Assembly (NCBI RefSeq): GCF_900635815.1
Contig: NZ_LR134173.1
Span: 1,520,001 to 1,584,000 of the forward strand
Reading direction: 5' to 3'
From: Legionella cherrii
Lineage (GTDB): Bacteria; Pseudomonadota; Gammaproteobacteria; Legionellales; Legionellaceae
DNA: 64,000 nt
Shown: positions 47,610-56,079 of the stretch, in pieces
Position numbering within the stretch: position 1 is the stretch's first letter
Layout of the letters: the number at the start of each line of letters is the position of its first letter
The notes under the pieces: generated by a model
Database searches by the model: none
What the model saw: only the letters and a program-made list of their open reading frames with translations
Told to the model about the DNA's origin: nothing
Position numbers and translations under genes: made by a program

Positions 47610-48194
47610 ATGACCATTATAAAAAAAACAGCCGTATACCTTATGTGTTTCTGTTCTATGCCAGCCTTGGCCAGCTCCACAAATACAAGCTTATATGAAA
47701 AGATATACCAACTGTCCGCTAAGTTATGGTACGTTGAAACCTCATTAAATGAGGAACAAAAAAGAATGGTAGATACCTTGGCTAATCAAATTGATATGAT
47801 CATCACTCTGCCTAATGAAGCAAGTTGTGGTACGCAACTCGAAGTATTTCAAGAAGCGAACAAATGGGCCTATAGCTCTAATGGTTTAGATTTGACTGCT
47901 TCAGAGGCAGAACAATTTGCTGGCCAGGTAAGCCAAAAATTTTGTCCTGCAGCATACCTTAAGGTATTTAAATCATCCTTTGAATTTGCTTACAAATCGA
48001 CGGGACTTGATAAAACAAGATCTGAAGCACGCAAATTCGCGACGACAATGAGCGATTATGAAGCATCAAAATATTACTCCAAAAACAGCTTACAATGCTT
48101 TATTGACAATTATAACTATGCATACTCCAGCAGCGGCATGAATAAAACACGTACTGAGGCGATTAATTTTGCTAATCAGCAATGCCTCATCTAG
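47610..48194 (+). CDS. Secreted protein with three internal repeats
   Basis: This 194-residue precursor has a signal peptide (about 1-21, cleaved after PALA). Three imperfect repeats of about 40 residues share the pattern F...NYAYSSSGLDKTRSEAxxFA: around 84-113, 118-147 and 161-190. Each carries a cysteine near its start or end. No family is recognised. It is periplasmic or exported, with GGGAC upstream of the ATG. Confidence 0.65.
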   Translation: MTIIKKTAVYLMCFCSMPALASSTNTSLYEKIYQLSAKLWYVETSLNEEQKRMVDTLANQIDMIITLPNEASCGTQLEVFQEANKWAYSSNGLDLTASEAEQFAGQVSQKFCPAAYLKVFKSSFEFAYKSTGLDKTRSEARKFATTMSDYEASKYYSKNSLQCFIDNYNYAYSSSGMNKTRTEAINFANQQCLI

Positions 48195-48251
48195 AAAATA
48201 TCTGACCACCAGTTTCGCTCTACGTTACTGGATTGTAGCGTTTAAAAAGGG

Positions 48252-49021
48252 TTACAGTTGCTGCCCTCCTACTCTGACAGGTTTCATTATTTCGTCCATT
48301 GCAGGGTTGGCCGTCAGGGCGGCACGGATTTTTTGAAAATCGCAACAGCTTGCTTTGGCAAATGCCTTGATGATGTCATCAGCATTCTGATTGTAATTAT
48401 TGTCCTTGTTTTCAGCTATTTTTCTTTTGATTTCAATAATGGCATTGCTGATGTTTTCTTCTTTTGAAGGGTCGATATTCATCACAATGTCTCGTATGGT
48501 CTTGATCATCGCTGGAACGGATCTATCGGGATTTCTCAGCAATTCATCATTCTTTAATACCGTGTAGACCGCGAAGATATTTTCTTCTCTTTCATTCACA
48601 GGTATCTTCATGATACTGATAGTCACTTTATTTTTACTGGGTATAGTAAGGCTTTCTTGTTTGCTATCTTTGGGTTCAAACTGGACTATTCTTTCTGGTT
48701 TCCCTTTTTTTGTTTCAGCAACTTGTTTTGCCGCTTGTTCACGGTGTTCAATTGCTTTTTTGTCCTCATTTTTACCGCTTGCGAAAAAATCCCCCGATAT
48801 TTTCTTAGCGGGTAAAGCATTTTCATCATAGGAAACCTTGCTTTTAGTATTATGTAACCAAGTTTTATCGCACTTTATTGTCACTTCACAACCAGCTAAT
48901 TTAACTGCTTCCTCGTAATCGCCTGGTGCTTGAATGGTTTTAACATTAGCTGCGAAATTCGATTTAGTTAATTTTTCAGGAGAAAATGCCGCAAGTTCCT
49001 CATCAGTATAAGGAGAGGCCC
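48252..49021 (-). CDS. C-terminal part of the glycosyltransferase, in a shifted frame
   Basis: This frame continues the glycosyltransferase gene after a one-base shift at 49019-49021. Translation from the shift reads ASPYTDEELAAFSPEKLTKSNFAAN and on into the separate frame from ATG 48884 (MTIKCDKTWLHNTKS ...) to the stop at 48252. The upstream part has no start codon but looks coding, so one original gene of about 712 codons is likely. The region is Lys/Glu-rich and helical. If really separate, the 210-residue piece would be an unknown cytoplasmic protein. Confidence 0.6.
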
Positions 49022-50389
49022 ATTAGGTTCTTTATGAACTAAAAAGGCTTCAATAGCTTCACAAAAAGAATTAATACTGGCTTCACAGGTATTATGTCTT
49101 CTTTTATTTCGATCGTTGGTGTCTTTAATGGCAAATGGATACCTTTTCGCATCCATTTCTGTTGCACCCTCATATCCTAAGTTATAGGTTTCTTGATGTA
49201 TTTTAATTTCTTCCTGGACGTATTTAATTAACTTTTTACTTAATTGTTTAATATCTTCATCAGTAAAATTGTCGATTTTTAATTGCCTGGTATATTCAGC
49301 AATTAAATCTTCAATTGAAAGTAGTGTTTTTTGTTTCTCTTTTGCCACACTGCTAGGCGTACGATGAGAAGAATGTTTTAATTCCATTTCATTAAAATTT
49401 ACATGATCCAATAATCGTAACTCAAGACATTGATTCAAAAGCGATTTTATAAATTCAGTTTGAGTTGCTTTATCCTTTTTTAACTGAGATACAAAGTTTC
49501 TTTCAAAAGGAGTGAGAACGCCTTTTATTGTATTTCCAATTTTTTCGGCACTAATGTCTTTTAATATGATTGGTTCAACATCTTGCTTAGCATAGGCGGC
49601 AAGCATCTTTTGGATAGCTACTCGTAAAATGGGATGACGGGGAACAACCCCAAAAGCATCATTATTTCCATCCACTTCTAAAGGTAATGGCAGTTTCATC
49701 AAATTAGCCAGATAGATCCTCTCTTTCGGGAAATTTTGTTGTCGGATATGGCCAATCATACCTAACGGCGGTTTGTCTGGCACAAGTCTTGTATCCCTAT
49801 CAATCGCAGGAAGTAAATCAGTATCCAGGTAGTATCCTCCATAGTAATACAGGCTACAATATCGAATTAAATCACTAACGGCAGCCAAATTGCGATTTCC
49901 AATTGACTCTCTTAATAAGTTATATAAATAGGCATTTGTCTCTTTATCAGGGAAAATAGGGTCATTTTTAAGCTTGTCCAGCAATTCATTGATATTTTTT
50001 ATTTTAATATGGAAGTTTCTCGCCTGCATGTGGATATCTAAAGTTTCTGCAGACAGAGGCACTTTTGAATCGGATTGGTGAGCTGATTGCTGATGTTCAT
50101 TTTCAACTGTATTATTTTTTTTCCTGCTCGAATTATATTTATTCGGAAGCGACTTTAAATCTGCACGTCTTAGTGGTTTATTAATGTATTCTTCATTATC
50201 GGTCCAAATAATGGTTTCTTCAAAACCACTGCGAAAAGCAGCTGCCGATATCCCTAGTACGGTTGACAAATACTCAGGCTTAATTTCACCACCCACCCAG
50301 ACATATTGAAACATCGGTGGAATGCTATTTGATGAAGTTATATTCCTGTCATGCTCTTTTTTCATAACAAATGATCTAAAACTATACAT
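48968..50389 (-). CDS. DXD glycosyltransferase (TcdA/TcdB, GT32-like), candidate effector
   Basis: The sequence IPPMFQYVWVGGEIKPEYLSTVLG (about 23-45), TIIWTDNEEY, and NLAAVSDLIRYCSLYYYGGYYLDTDLLPAI match the sugar-nucleotide site of large toxin-type glycosyltransferases. The metal-binding DXD is D189-T190-D191. Legionella SetA and relatives use this fold to modify host proteins. The frame ends after 473 residues, but the neighbouring frame continues it. There is no signal peptide or Shine-Dalgarno; ATG 50365 (MKKEHDRN) is an alternative start. Confidence 0.75.
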   Translation of the reverse strand: MYSFRSFVMKKEHDRNITSSNSIPPMFQYVWVGGEIKPEYLSTVLGISAAAFRSGFEETIIWTDNEEYINKPLRRADLKSLPNKYNSSRKKNNTVENEHQQSAHQSDSKVPLSAETLDIHMQARNFHIKIKNINELLDKLKNDPIFPDKETNAYLYNLLRESIGNRNLAAVSDLIRYCSLYYYGGYYLDTDLLPAIDRDTRLVPDKPPLGMIGHIRQQNFPKERIYLANLMKLPLPLEVDGNNDAFGVVPRHPILRVAIQKMLAAYAKQDVEPIILKDISAEKIGNTIKGVLTPFERNFVSQLKKDKATQTEFIKSLLNQCLELRLLDHVNFNEMELKHSSHRTPSSVAKEKQKTLLSIEDLIAEYTRQLKIDNFTDEDIKQLSKKLIKYVQEEIKIHQETYNLGYEGATEMDAKRYPFAIKDTNDRNKRRHNTCEASINSFCEAIEAFLVHKEPNGPLLILMRNLRHFLLKN

Positions 50390-50657
50390 TTAGTAAGTAT
50401 AATATATTTCTCAAGAAGCAAAGTGTTTCTCTTAATATCGGTAAATTTAGAATAAAATTTTTCTCGGAAACTTTATTTCTTTTCCAAAGCACATTTAAAT
50501 CAACTTAAAAGCTTGTTCTGCAAATAAAATCTATGAACGTTATAAAAAAATGGGTTGAATAATATCTCGGTTCTTCCTAAATTCAAAAACTATGAAACCG
50601 TGCCTATCTTGGTGAATTTTATGCCGTACAACATAAACGAGTTATCATCAATGGGGA

Positions 50658-50755
50658 CAGACTCGATTGGTTATTTCAGAATTTATTTAGGGTCTGGTGA
50701 CATGTCAACAAACCCTGCAATGTATCCGATTTAAAGTATCAATGAATCGAGTCTG
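50658..50755. repeat. Element with perfect 11-bp inverted termini
   Basis: CAGACTCGATT (50658-50668) is an exact reverse complement of AATCGAGTCTG (50745-50755), about 98 bp end to end. It is the only feature seen in the 455-bp gap 50390-50844. It may be a small non-autonomous element or a regulatory palindrome. Confidence 0.45.
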
Positions 50756-50844
50756 ACGAGCGAGTACCTCATAAGTCAATCAGATATCTGTAGCATCAGT
50801 TTGACCCTAGAAATTCTCTCAATCTGCACACCCTATATTCAATA

Positions 50845-52338
50845 TCAATATTGTGATTCAAATTTGGCGAACTGCTCTTCCAATTTCCATTGAAGTTTCG
50901 CTTTGGGGTTAAGATTAAGAAAGTTCTGGCACGTGGGCGTTGGCTGATCTGTTACTGATTTAATCAGGGTACATTCCCCATTCATTAAGGTGTATTGAGA
51001 ATTTTGCCAAAGATTATCGCCGGGTAAAAAAGCAAAATACAGACTGTTTCGTGCTAACTTTTTTAGAGTGAGATAAGAAAGCTGTTGCTCTTCCGCAGCA
51101 CGCTCGAATTGACGCGTTAAAGGTTCACGGCTTATTCCTTCATCATCAGTTGATAAACTTACAGGCACACCATTTTTTAAATATAAAGCCAAGGGATGAT
51201 CTTTCCCTTTGATGCCTAAAATATAATCGTTACTGCTTAAATTGACTTCAACCATCACTTCTTTTTGTGCCATTTTATTTATTAATTCGGATGCATGATG
51301 TTCATATTCAATATCCACACCATGTCCAATTCGTTCTGCAGAAGCAGTTTCTACCGCTTCATAAATATGAAATGTAAGTCCTTCTGGTGCTACTAATTCA
51401 GGATTAAGTTCACCAGCATGTAGCGAAATATGGACATTAGGATAGAGTTGATGCAAAAAAGCCACCATTTGCATATGTAATCGATAGTCGCGCATTGCAA
51501 TCGTACCATCTTCTGCTTGAACCAAATTAATGCCTACAATACGTGAATCTTGTGAAGCCGCTTCAAATCCCGCGAGTAATTGTGCAAAAACCATCTCTGG
51601 AGGTTGTTCCCTACGAACTTGATACAAATAACGAACTGTGATCTGACAACCTGCTTGTTCGTTATTCGTGCCGCATTGTTGTAATTCATTCTTTTTCGCT
51701 TCGTCCTTGTCCAAATTCTGGGAAATATGAGTCACTATTTGGTCAAAATTAGCACTTAATAATTGATTGCGCAGATTTTCTAAATTAGGATCCCACCCCT
51801 GTCGCTTCCCGAGTGCACTGGCTTCATTCCCATCGGGTGTCGTCATGATTTCTAAATAGAGTTCGTTTTGGGCCGCCGCGCGCTCAGTCATTTCAGCTAA
51901 AATTTCCCCTCCGTGCATTTTGGTAATGAGGCTAAATTTTCCAAAAGCATTAAAAAAATGATCATGTCCTGATTCATTGTTTATTTTGTCGAAATCGCAC
52001 ATCGACCATGCGTCAATCAAAGAATGGTATAATTTTTTATTCGCTATGGCGGTCATTAAATAATCTTCTGTATTGCATGAAGGATTGATAGACACCGACA
52101 AATTGTTTGTATCAATACATAAATTATCCATCTCTGCATAATGAATTAAATTTTCAGCGAATGATGAGCCGCTCGCGTGCATATGCAGATCTCCCCCTTT
52201 AGGCATATTCGTTAAAAATTTTTTTAATGTACTGGGAGTTGCTTTAATGGAGTCAAAATAAGCTTGAGTATTTTCTTCAGGGCTTGCGTACGCAATTTGG
52301 ATTATTAATAAACAGAACAAACAAAGAAACTTATTCAT
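50845..52338 (-). CDS. Secreted adenosine deaminase-family protein (ADGF-like)
   Basis: This metal-dependent purine deaminase has 497 residues from ATG 52338, with a signal peptide (MNKFLCLFCLLIIQIAYAS). Motifs in order are GGDLHMHASGS (zinc HxH), ISLHAGELNPE (His-Ala-Gly-Glu), RIGHGVDI and VSLSTDDEGISREPLTRQFE. These are the catalytic residues of adenosine deaminases. The extra length and secretion resemble the growth-factor (ADGF/CECR1) branch. In the periplasm or outside the cell it would convert adenosine to inosine for salvage, or alter host purinergic signals; the latter is speculation. Confidence 0.85.
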   Translation of the reverse strand: MNKFLCLFCLLIIQIAYASPEENTQAYFDSIKATPSTLKKFLTNMPKGGDLHMHASGSSFAENLIHYAEMDNLCIDTNNLSVSINPSCNTEDYLMTAIANKKLYHSLIDAWSMCDFDKINNESGHDHFFNAFGKFSLITKMHGGEILAEMTERAAAQNELYLEIMTTPDGNEASALGKRQGWDPNLENLRNQLLSANFDQIVTHISQNLDKDEAKKNELQQCGTNNEQAGCQITVRYLYQVRREQPPEMVFAQLLAGFEAASQDSRIVGINLVQAEDGTIAMRDYRLHMQMVAFLHQLYPNVHISLHAGELNPELVAPEGLTFHIYEAVETASAERIGHGVDIEYEHHASELINKMAQKEVMVEVNLSSNDYILGIKGKDHPLALYLKNGVPVSLSTDDEGISREPLTRQFERAAEEQQLSYLTLKKLARNSLYFAFLPGDNLWQNSQYTLMNGECTLIKSVTDQPTPTCQNFLNLNPKAKLQWKLEEQFAKFESQY

Positions 52339-52736
52339 ATTAAGGTCAATATGTTTAAAATGAGGCCTATTTTTGCATGATAAAATCATTTGGTCAAATA
52401 AATTTGTTTAAAAAGGAAATAGGAAAATACACTGGGGTTGCTGTAGGGCCTCATGAGTTTACTTCACCAGCAAATGCTCTGATGAATCGATTGAGACTTG
52501 AGTTAATATTATGTTTTTAATTATTAATCAATTTCTAGGTAACGCTCAAGATGAGACGCTGGGTTTTGCAGCACAGCCCACACTCATCTCTTGAAATTTA
52601 CTCAAGATTATCATTACATAGGCCTCTTGCGTCACAGCAGATTTTGTTGGAGTGCAAGGCATAAGTGTGCTGGGTACGATTCCCTTAGCGCAAAGCTTAA
52701 CATAGAGCCAGTTTGTAACCTAAGGATGTATATCGC

Positions 52737-53435
52737 ATGAAAGTAAGGAAATTGAACTACCCGCAATTTAAGCTTGAAAAACAAAAAATATTATCGCTCA
52801 TGCGTGAGTGGCAAAAAACGGCCAACGAGTTTTTTGAGCAAAATTACTCTAGACTATCCAACTCAGATTTACATTACCATTGGCGTGAATCTGTGCGCGA
52901 TATGATAATTTTTTTAGAAAAGGATATTCCAGAGAACGATGAGCGTAATTTTGAAAAAAATGATTTCGCATTTTTTATCGCCGAGGATGATGACATACAA
53001 GGTATTGCATTAGGAAGTGGCCCCCACACCTATCGAAGCAACTCTAACGAATTCTTTGGAATCAGGGGCACATTTTTTGAAATTGAAGAGATGATCATTT
53101 CTGCACCCTCTATGCTTTCTCGATGTTATTCTATAGAGGGGGAGGGAGCTCATAAAAGAATTGGAAAAGAATTGTTGAAAGCAGTAGTTGATCACGTCAG
53201 TACTCTAGATAATCCATATCCTATTTCAGCAAGACCGCATTATAATAATCGGACTGCACATGATTTCTTTGAAAAAAATCTTTTTGAGTTAGAATGCGGT
53301 TCTATCGGCCATAGTTATAGATTAAAAGTAGCCAATTTTGTAAATATCGATAAAAATATTCATCAAGAACTTATGGCGAATAAGAGTACGGTAGTTATCG
53401 AGGACTATGAGTCCCTATCATTAGTTCCTTTTTGA
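52737..53435 (+). CDS. Putative GNAT-type acetyltransferase
   Basis: The middle of this 232-residue protein has the GNAT layout: FFIAEDDDIQGIALGSG (strand), FFEIEEMIISAPSM (beta4), a glycine/basic loop GEGAHKRIGKELLKAVVDHVS where acetyl-CoA would bind, and SARPHYNNRTAHDFFEKNLFELE. The first 50 residues are helical. The fit is structural rather than strong. It begins with ATG after AAGGAT. Substrate unknown. Confidence 0.55.
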   Translation: MKVRKLNYPQFKLEKQKILSLMREWQKTANEFFEQNYSRLSNSDLHYHWRESVRDMIIFLEKDIPENDERNFEKNDFAFFIAEDDDIQGIALGSGPHTYRSNSNEFFGIRGTFFEIEEMIISAPSMLSRCYSIEGEGAHKRIGKELLKAVVDHVSTLDNPYPISARPHYNNRTAHDFFEKNLFELECGSIGHSYRLKVANFVNIDKNIHQELMANKSTVVIEDYESLSLVPF

Positions 53436-53554
53436 GAGAAAATTATCCAGCAGCCAGCCTGTACGCTGTATTGATTAATCAATGGTCCAAAATTAATACC
53501 AAAATAATTAACTCATGGTTGGGCATCTGGTGTTTTCGTCGGCTTGAGATGTGA

Positions 53555-53700
53555 TAAAAAGCGCAATTAATTCTGATGACTTATAAATGGCTATGGTGAA
53601 TTGTGTTCCGAGGAGGGCAGACCACATCCTTGTGGCAGTGCATCGTCCTTGATGCGTTCAAATTATCCTTATTAAGACATCCGCTGTCCTTCCTCGTACT
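53555..53700 (-). ncRNA. Candidate RsmY/RsmZ-type CsrA-sequestering small RNA, copy 1
   Basis: Read on the minus strand, a -10 box TATGCT (53712-53707) suggests a start near 53700. The RNA opens with AGTACGAGGAAGGACAG and has seven GGA triplets in its first 95 bases. The hairpin CCACAAGGATGTGG (53635-53622) is an exact ACARGGAUGU CsrA-binding consensus with GGA in the loop. A second hairpin, GCATCAAGGACGATGC (53655-53640), again has AAGGA in the loop. CGAGGA (53696-53691) and TCCTCG (53614-53609) close the structure. A T-run at 53560-53556 may mark the 3' end. This is the layout of CsrA sponges; identity is inferred. Confidence 0.65.
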
Positions 53701-53757
53701 GATTCAAGCATAGCGAATAATTTTAATGAGTCATACTCCAAATAGCGCATAATCATG

Positions 53758-53771
53758 TAAGAAATCTCTTA
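53758..53771. promoter_or_regulatory. LetA-box-like palindrome upstream of small RNA copy 1
   Basis: TAAGAAATCTCTTA differs at one position from TNAGAAATTTCTNA, the site reported for the LetA response regulator upstream of rsmY and rsmZ in Legionella pneumophila. It lies about 50 bp upstream of the -10 box of the small RNA. The same box is present in copy 2. Confidence 0.65.
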
Positions 53772-53782
53772 ATTTGAGTTTG

Positions 53783-54001
53783 ATGCCCTCAAATGGGCCC
53801 GAATTTCTTGCAAAAGAAATTGTTAAAAACCTCACAGTGATTGCCCAATATGCTCCGCATACTTTATCAAAGGCATTGAATGCAGCGATGAAAGCACCCA
53901 ATGGTTCCACACTTATCAAAGAGGCACTGTTCGCTAAGAATAAGATGGGGTTAAAAATAATAGAACGTCATGCACCCCAATGCCTGACTCAGGTACATTA
54001 A
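53783..54001 (+). CDS. Small helical protein of unknown function
   Basis: This frame from ATG 53783 gives 72 residues, rich in Ala, Lys and Leu with amphipathic helices (EFLAKEIVKNLTVIAQYAPHTLSKALNAAMKAP ... LKIIERHAPQCL). It begins inside the direct repeat, close to the LetA-like box, and has no visible Shine-Dalgarno. The style resembles the repeat unit of a larger helical protein, so it may be a remnant. Confidence 0.4.
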   Translation: MPSNGPEFLAKEIVKNLTVIAQYAPHTLSKALNAAMKAPNGSTLIKEALFAKNKMGLKIIERHAPQCLTQVH

Positions 54002-54157
54002 ATGATTCAAGATAATCCAGACAAACCTGTCGAAGGTCAGCAACCTCCCAGCATTGTCCCTACAAAAATGAGCTTCTGGGAACGGAACCGAATTTCGACC
54101 ACTGGGCTGACTGCAACAGTGGTTGGAGTCACCTCATGGTTTGCGACCAAAAAATAA
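54002..54157 (+). CDS. Small C-terminally anchored peptide (51 residues)
   Basis: An ATG directly after the previous stop codon opens a 51-codon frame. The product has a Pro/Gln-rich N-terminal half (DNPDKPVEGQQPPSIVPTK) and a short hydrophobic C-terminal segment (TTGLTATVVGVTSWFATKK). Coupling to the preceding frame is possible. No family is recognised. Confidence 0.4.
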   Translation: MIQDNPDKPVEGQQPPSIVPTKMSFWERNRISTTGLTATVVGVTSWFATKK

Positions 54158-54417
54158 GCAAGTACTGCTTTTTTATTGAAATGAGAAAGGATTTCAATAA
54201 AAAATGAAATAGCTTATCGCCTCAATTCAACTGGCTAATGCAACTTACTGAATTTAAGTGTGATGGCCAAATAACCTATTCGGCGTTTTCCCTTTCTGGT
54301 ATGGTTCTTTCGTTCAGCGTGATAATTAGCCCAGATTGAAGTACAACTCTTGGCGCTTTTGGACAGGGCTGTCTTTTTTTTATATTATTAACATCATATT
54401 GACCCATAAGTTCGAAC

Positions 54418-55374
54418 GTGAAATTATTTCTAGACCAAATTTATACAATTCTTGCCGCGATGCGGGATGTTGCGACCGCACAAGGAAAGCAATCTCTAAC
54501 GGACATACAAGCCAGATCAATTAAAGCACTATATAAATATGTTTTTTCCCACCAGGATATATTAGCTTTAAATAGCCTCCCTTCAATTAAACCGGAACAA
54601 TTTCCCAATTATTTTTCTTCAGAAGTGATTGCTGAATATGCATTACGTTTTCTTACCATGGCGTCATTAATGGATGGGGAAATTGATCATGAAAAAATTA
54701 AAACCTTGTTCCAATATGCCAAAGCTGTCGATATTTATCCCCATTATTTACTGCAATTACAAAAAACTTTAGAGAATGATATCAATTGGTTAATCAGAGA
54801 CATAACCCTTAAAAATCTTGAAAGCTTCGATTTATTTCCTAATTTACAAAGAGAGGAGGATATTGACAAATGGCTCTTTCCCTATCGTGAGCACCATGAT
54901 CCTGCTTTAGTAGCCAGGTATGAGCGTTTACAGAAATTACCGAAGGATTCTTTTGGTTATGGGATTTGGAAGCAATTTAAAGACAATAAGTACTTCTTTC
55001 CAGGGGAAGCAGAGGGGGCAAATTATGCCTTTATTATGCCTCATGATTCACTGCATGTTTTAAGCGGATATGATACTACTCCTTTCGGCGAATTATTAGT
55101 TTCTACCTTTACATCAACCATGCTTGAAAAGAATGCGATGGAAGGACATATCATCCCTGTATTTTATTCTTTTTATTTGGGTATTAAAATTAATAATCTT
55201 GCCGGGGCATCACAATGCAAAATGAACCCGGAAGCGTTTTGGGAGGCCTGGTATCGAGGTTCGCAAATGCAAATTAATCTCTTTGCGCATGACTGGTCTT
55301 TATGGGAAGTTGCTGAAATACCATTAAGTACGCTTCGCCAAAAATATTGTGTATTACCCAAAACTATTGAATAA
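54418..55374 (+). CDS. Coq4-like protein with TerB-like N-terminal domain
   Basis: The C-terminal half of this 318-residue protein contains IMPHDSLHVLSGYDTTPFGELLV, close to the HDxxHVLTGY metal-binding signature of Coq4, the ubiquinone-biosynthesis organiser. The N-terminal part (EYALRFLTMASLMDGEIDHEKIKTLFQYAKAV, about 67-100) resembles a TerB-like helical domain. The combination suggests a lipid or quinone-related role, but that is inference. The start is GTG 54418 with no clear ribosome site. It lies between the two direct repeats. Confidence 0.65.
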   Translation: MKLFLDQIYTILAAMRDVATAQGKQSLTDIQARSIKALYKYVFSHQDILALNSLPSIKPEQFPNYFSSEVIAEYALRFLTMASLMDGEIDHEKIKTLFQYAKAVDIYPHYLLQLQKTLENDINWLIRDITLKNLESFDLFPNLQREEDIDKWLFPYREHHDPALVARYERLQKLPKDSFGYGIWKQFKDNKYFFPGEAEGANYAFIMPHDSLHVLSGYDTTPFGELLVSTFTSTMLEKNAMEGHIIPVFYSFYLGIKINNLAGASQCKMNPEAFWEAWYRGSQMQINLFAHDWSLWEVAEIPLSTLRQKYCVLPKTIE

Positions 55375-55527
55375 GGGTAGGGTAAGTAAGGTTGCAACAT
55401 CACAAAATAAACGTCTGCATTGAACCAGTCTGTTTCAATAAATACTTATTAAGTCTGATTACTGGTCTTATCGTATCTTTGGTTTAGGAGCCTTTTGATC
55501 GTAGTGGTTTTGTTGGCGTGAGCTGAT

Positions 55528-55669
55528 AAAAAGGGCAATAAATTCTGATGAATTTTAATGCCATGTTGAATTGTGTTCCGAGGAGGCAGACCACATCCTT
55601 GTGGTAGTGCATCGTCCTTGATGCGTTCAAATTATCCTTATTAAGACATCCGCTGTCCTTCCTCGTACT
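55528..55669 (-). ncRNA. Candidate RsmY/RsmZ-type CsrA-sequestering small RNA, copy 2
   Basis: This copy has the same elements as copy 1: -10 TATGCT at 55681-55676, predicted start near 55669, the CsrA-consensus hairpin CCACAAGGATGTGG, the AAGGA-loop hairpin, and the closing stem CGAGGA/TCCTCG. Here the 3' end is clearer: GGCATTAAA pairs with TTATTGCC and is followed by CTTTTT (55562-55528), giving an RNA of about 142 nt. Substitutions between the copies spare the GGA loops and stems. It lies upstream of, and on the same strand as, nothing but intergenic DNA. Confidence 0.65.
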
Positions 55670-55726
55670 GATTCAAGCATAGCGAATAATTTTAATGAGT
55701 CATACTCAAAATAGCGCATAATCATG

Positions 55727-55740
55727 TAAGAAATCTCTTA
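55727..55740. promoter_or_regulatory. LetA-box-like palindrome upstream of small RNA copy 2
   Basis: TAAGAAATCTCTTA is identical to the box upstream of copy 1 and at the same distance (about 46 bp) from the -10 box. It differs at one position from the reported LetA site TNAGAAATTTCTNA. Confidence 0.65.
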
Positions 55741-56079
55741 ATTTGAGTTCGAGGCTCTCAAATGGACTGCTCATTTTAATTAAGCTGAGGAGTGTTAAAG
55801 CAAGCGAGGCTGGGCTGAAAAGCCAGCAAATGCCTCTGATAACTAGCCTCATACTAATGCTCAGGATTGTGGGCTGGGCTTTTCAGACCAGCCTACGCTC
55901 GCAGTCTTCAATTAAAAATTGCAGACCGTTGCTACGCTTGCTTTGTTTAAATCAAAATCTTAGACATTTTGGCAAAAAACAAGCATTGATATTCAAGAAT
56001 ATCTGTAGTTACGCTACGCAGTCGTTTTAAATTGGAACAAGATGGATGGGTTCTGTGAAGAAGCCGCGAAACGTAGAAG

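Larger units (their letters stand above)
53552..53796. repeat. About 245-bp direct repeat, copy 1
   Basis: This segment is repeated at 55524-55765 in the same orientation, with well over 90% identity by eye across the RNA core and promoter. Divergence rises toward both ends. The repeat contains the candidate small RNA and LetA-like box and little else. Confidence 0.9.
55524..55765. repeat. About 242-bp direct repeat, copy 2
   Basis: Second copy of the segment at 53552-53796, about 1.97 kb away and in the same orientation. It differs by a few substitutions and a one-base loss in the closing stem (GAGGAGGCAG against GAGGAGGGCAG). The rest of the gene-free stretch 55375-56079 shows only two short hairpins, near 55809-55827 and 55874-55893 (GCTGGGC/CCAGC type). 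Confidence 0.9.

Noticed and set aside
53622..53655. Plus-strand reading of the hairpins as an anti-Shine-Dalgarno (UCCUU-loop) small RNA
   Set aside because: The promoter-like box, the LetA-like box position and the exact CsrA consensus all favour the minus strand, although the plus strand cannot be ruled out without transcript data.
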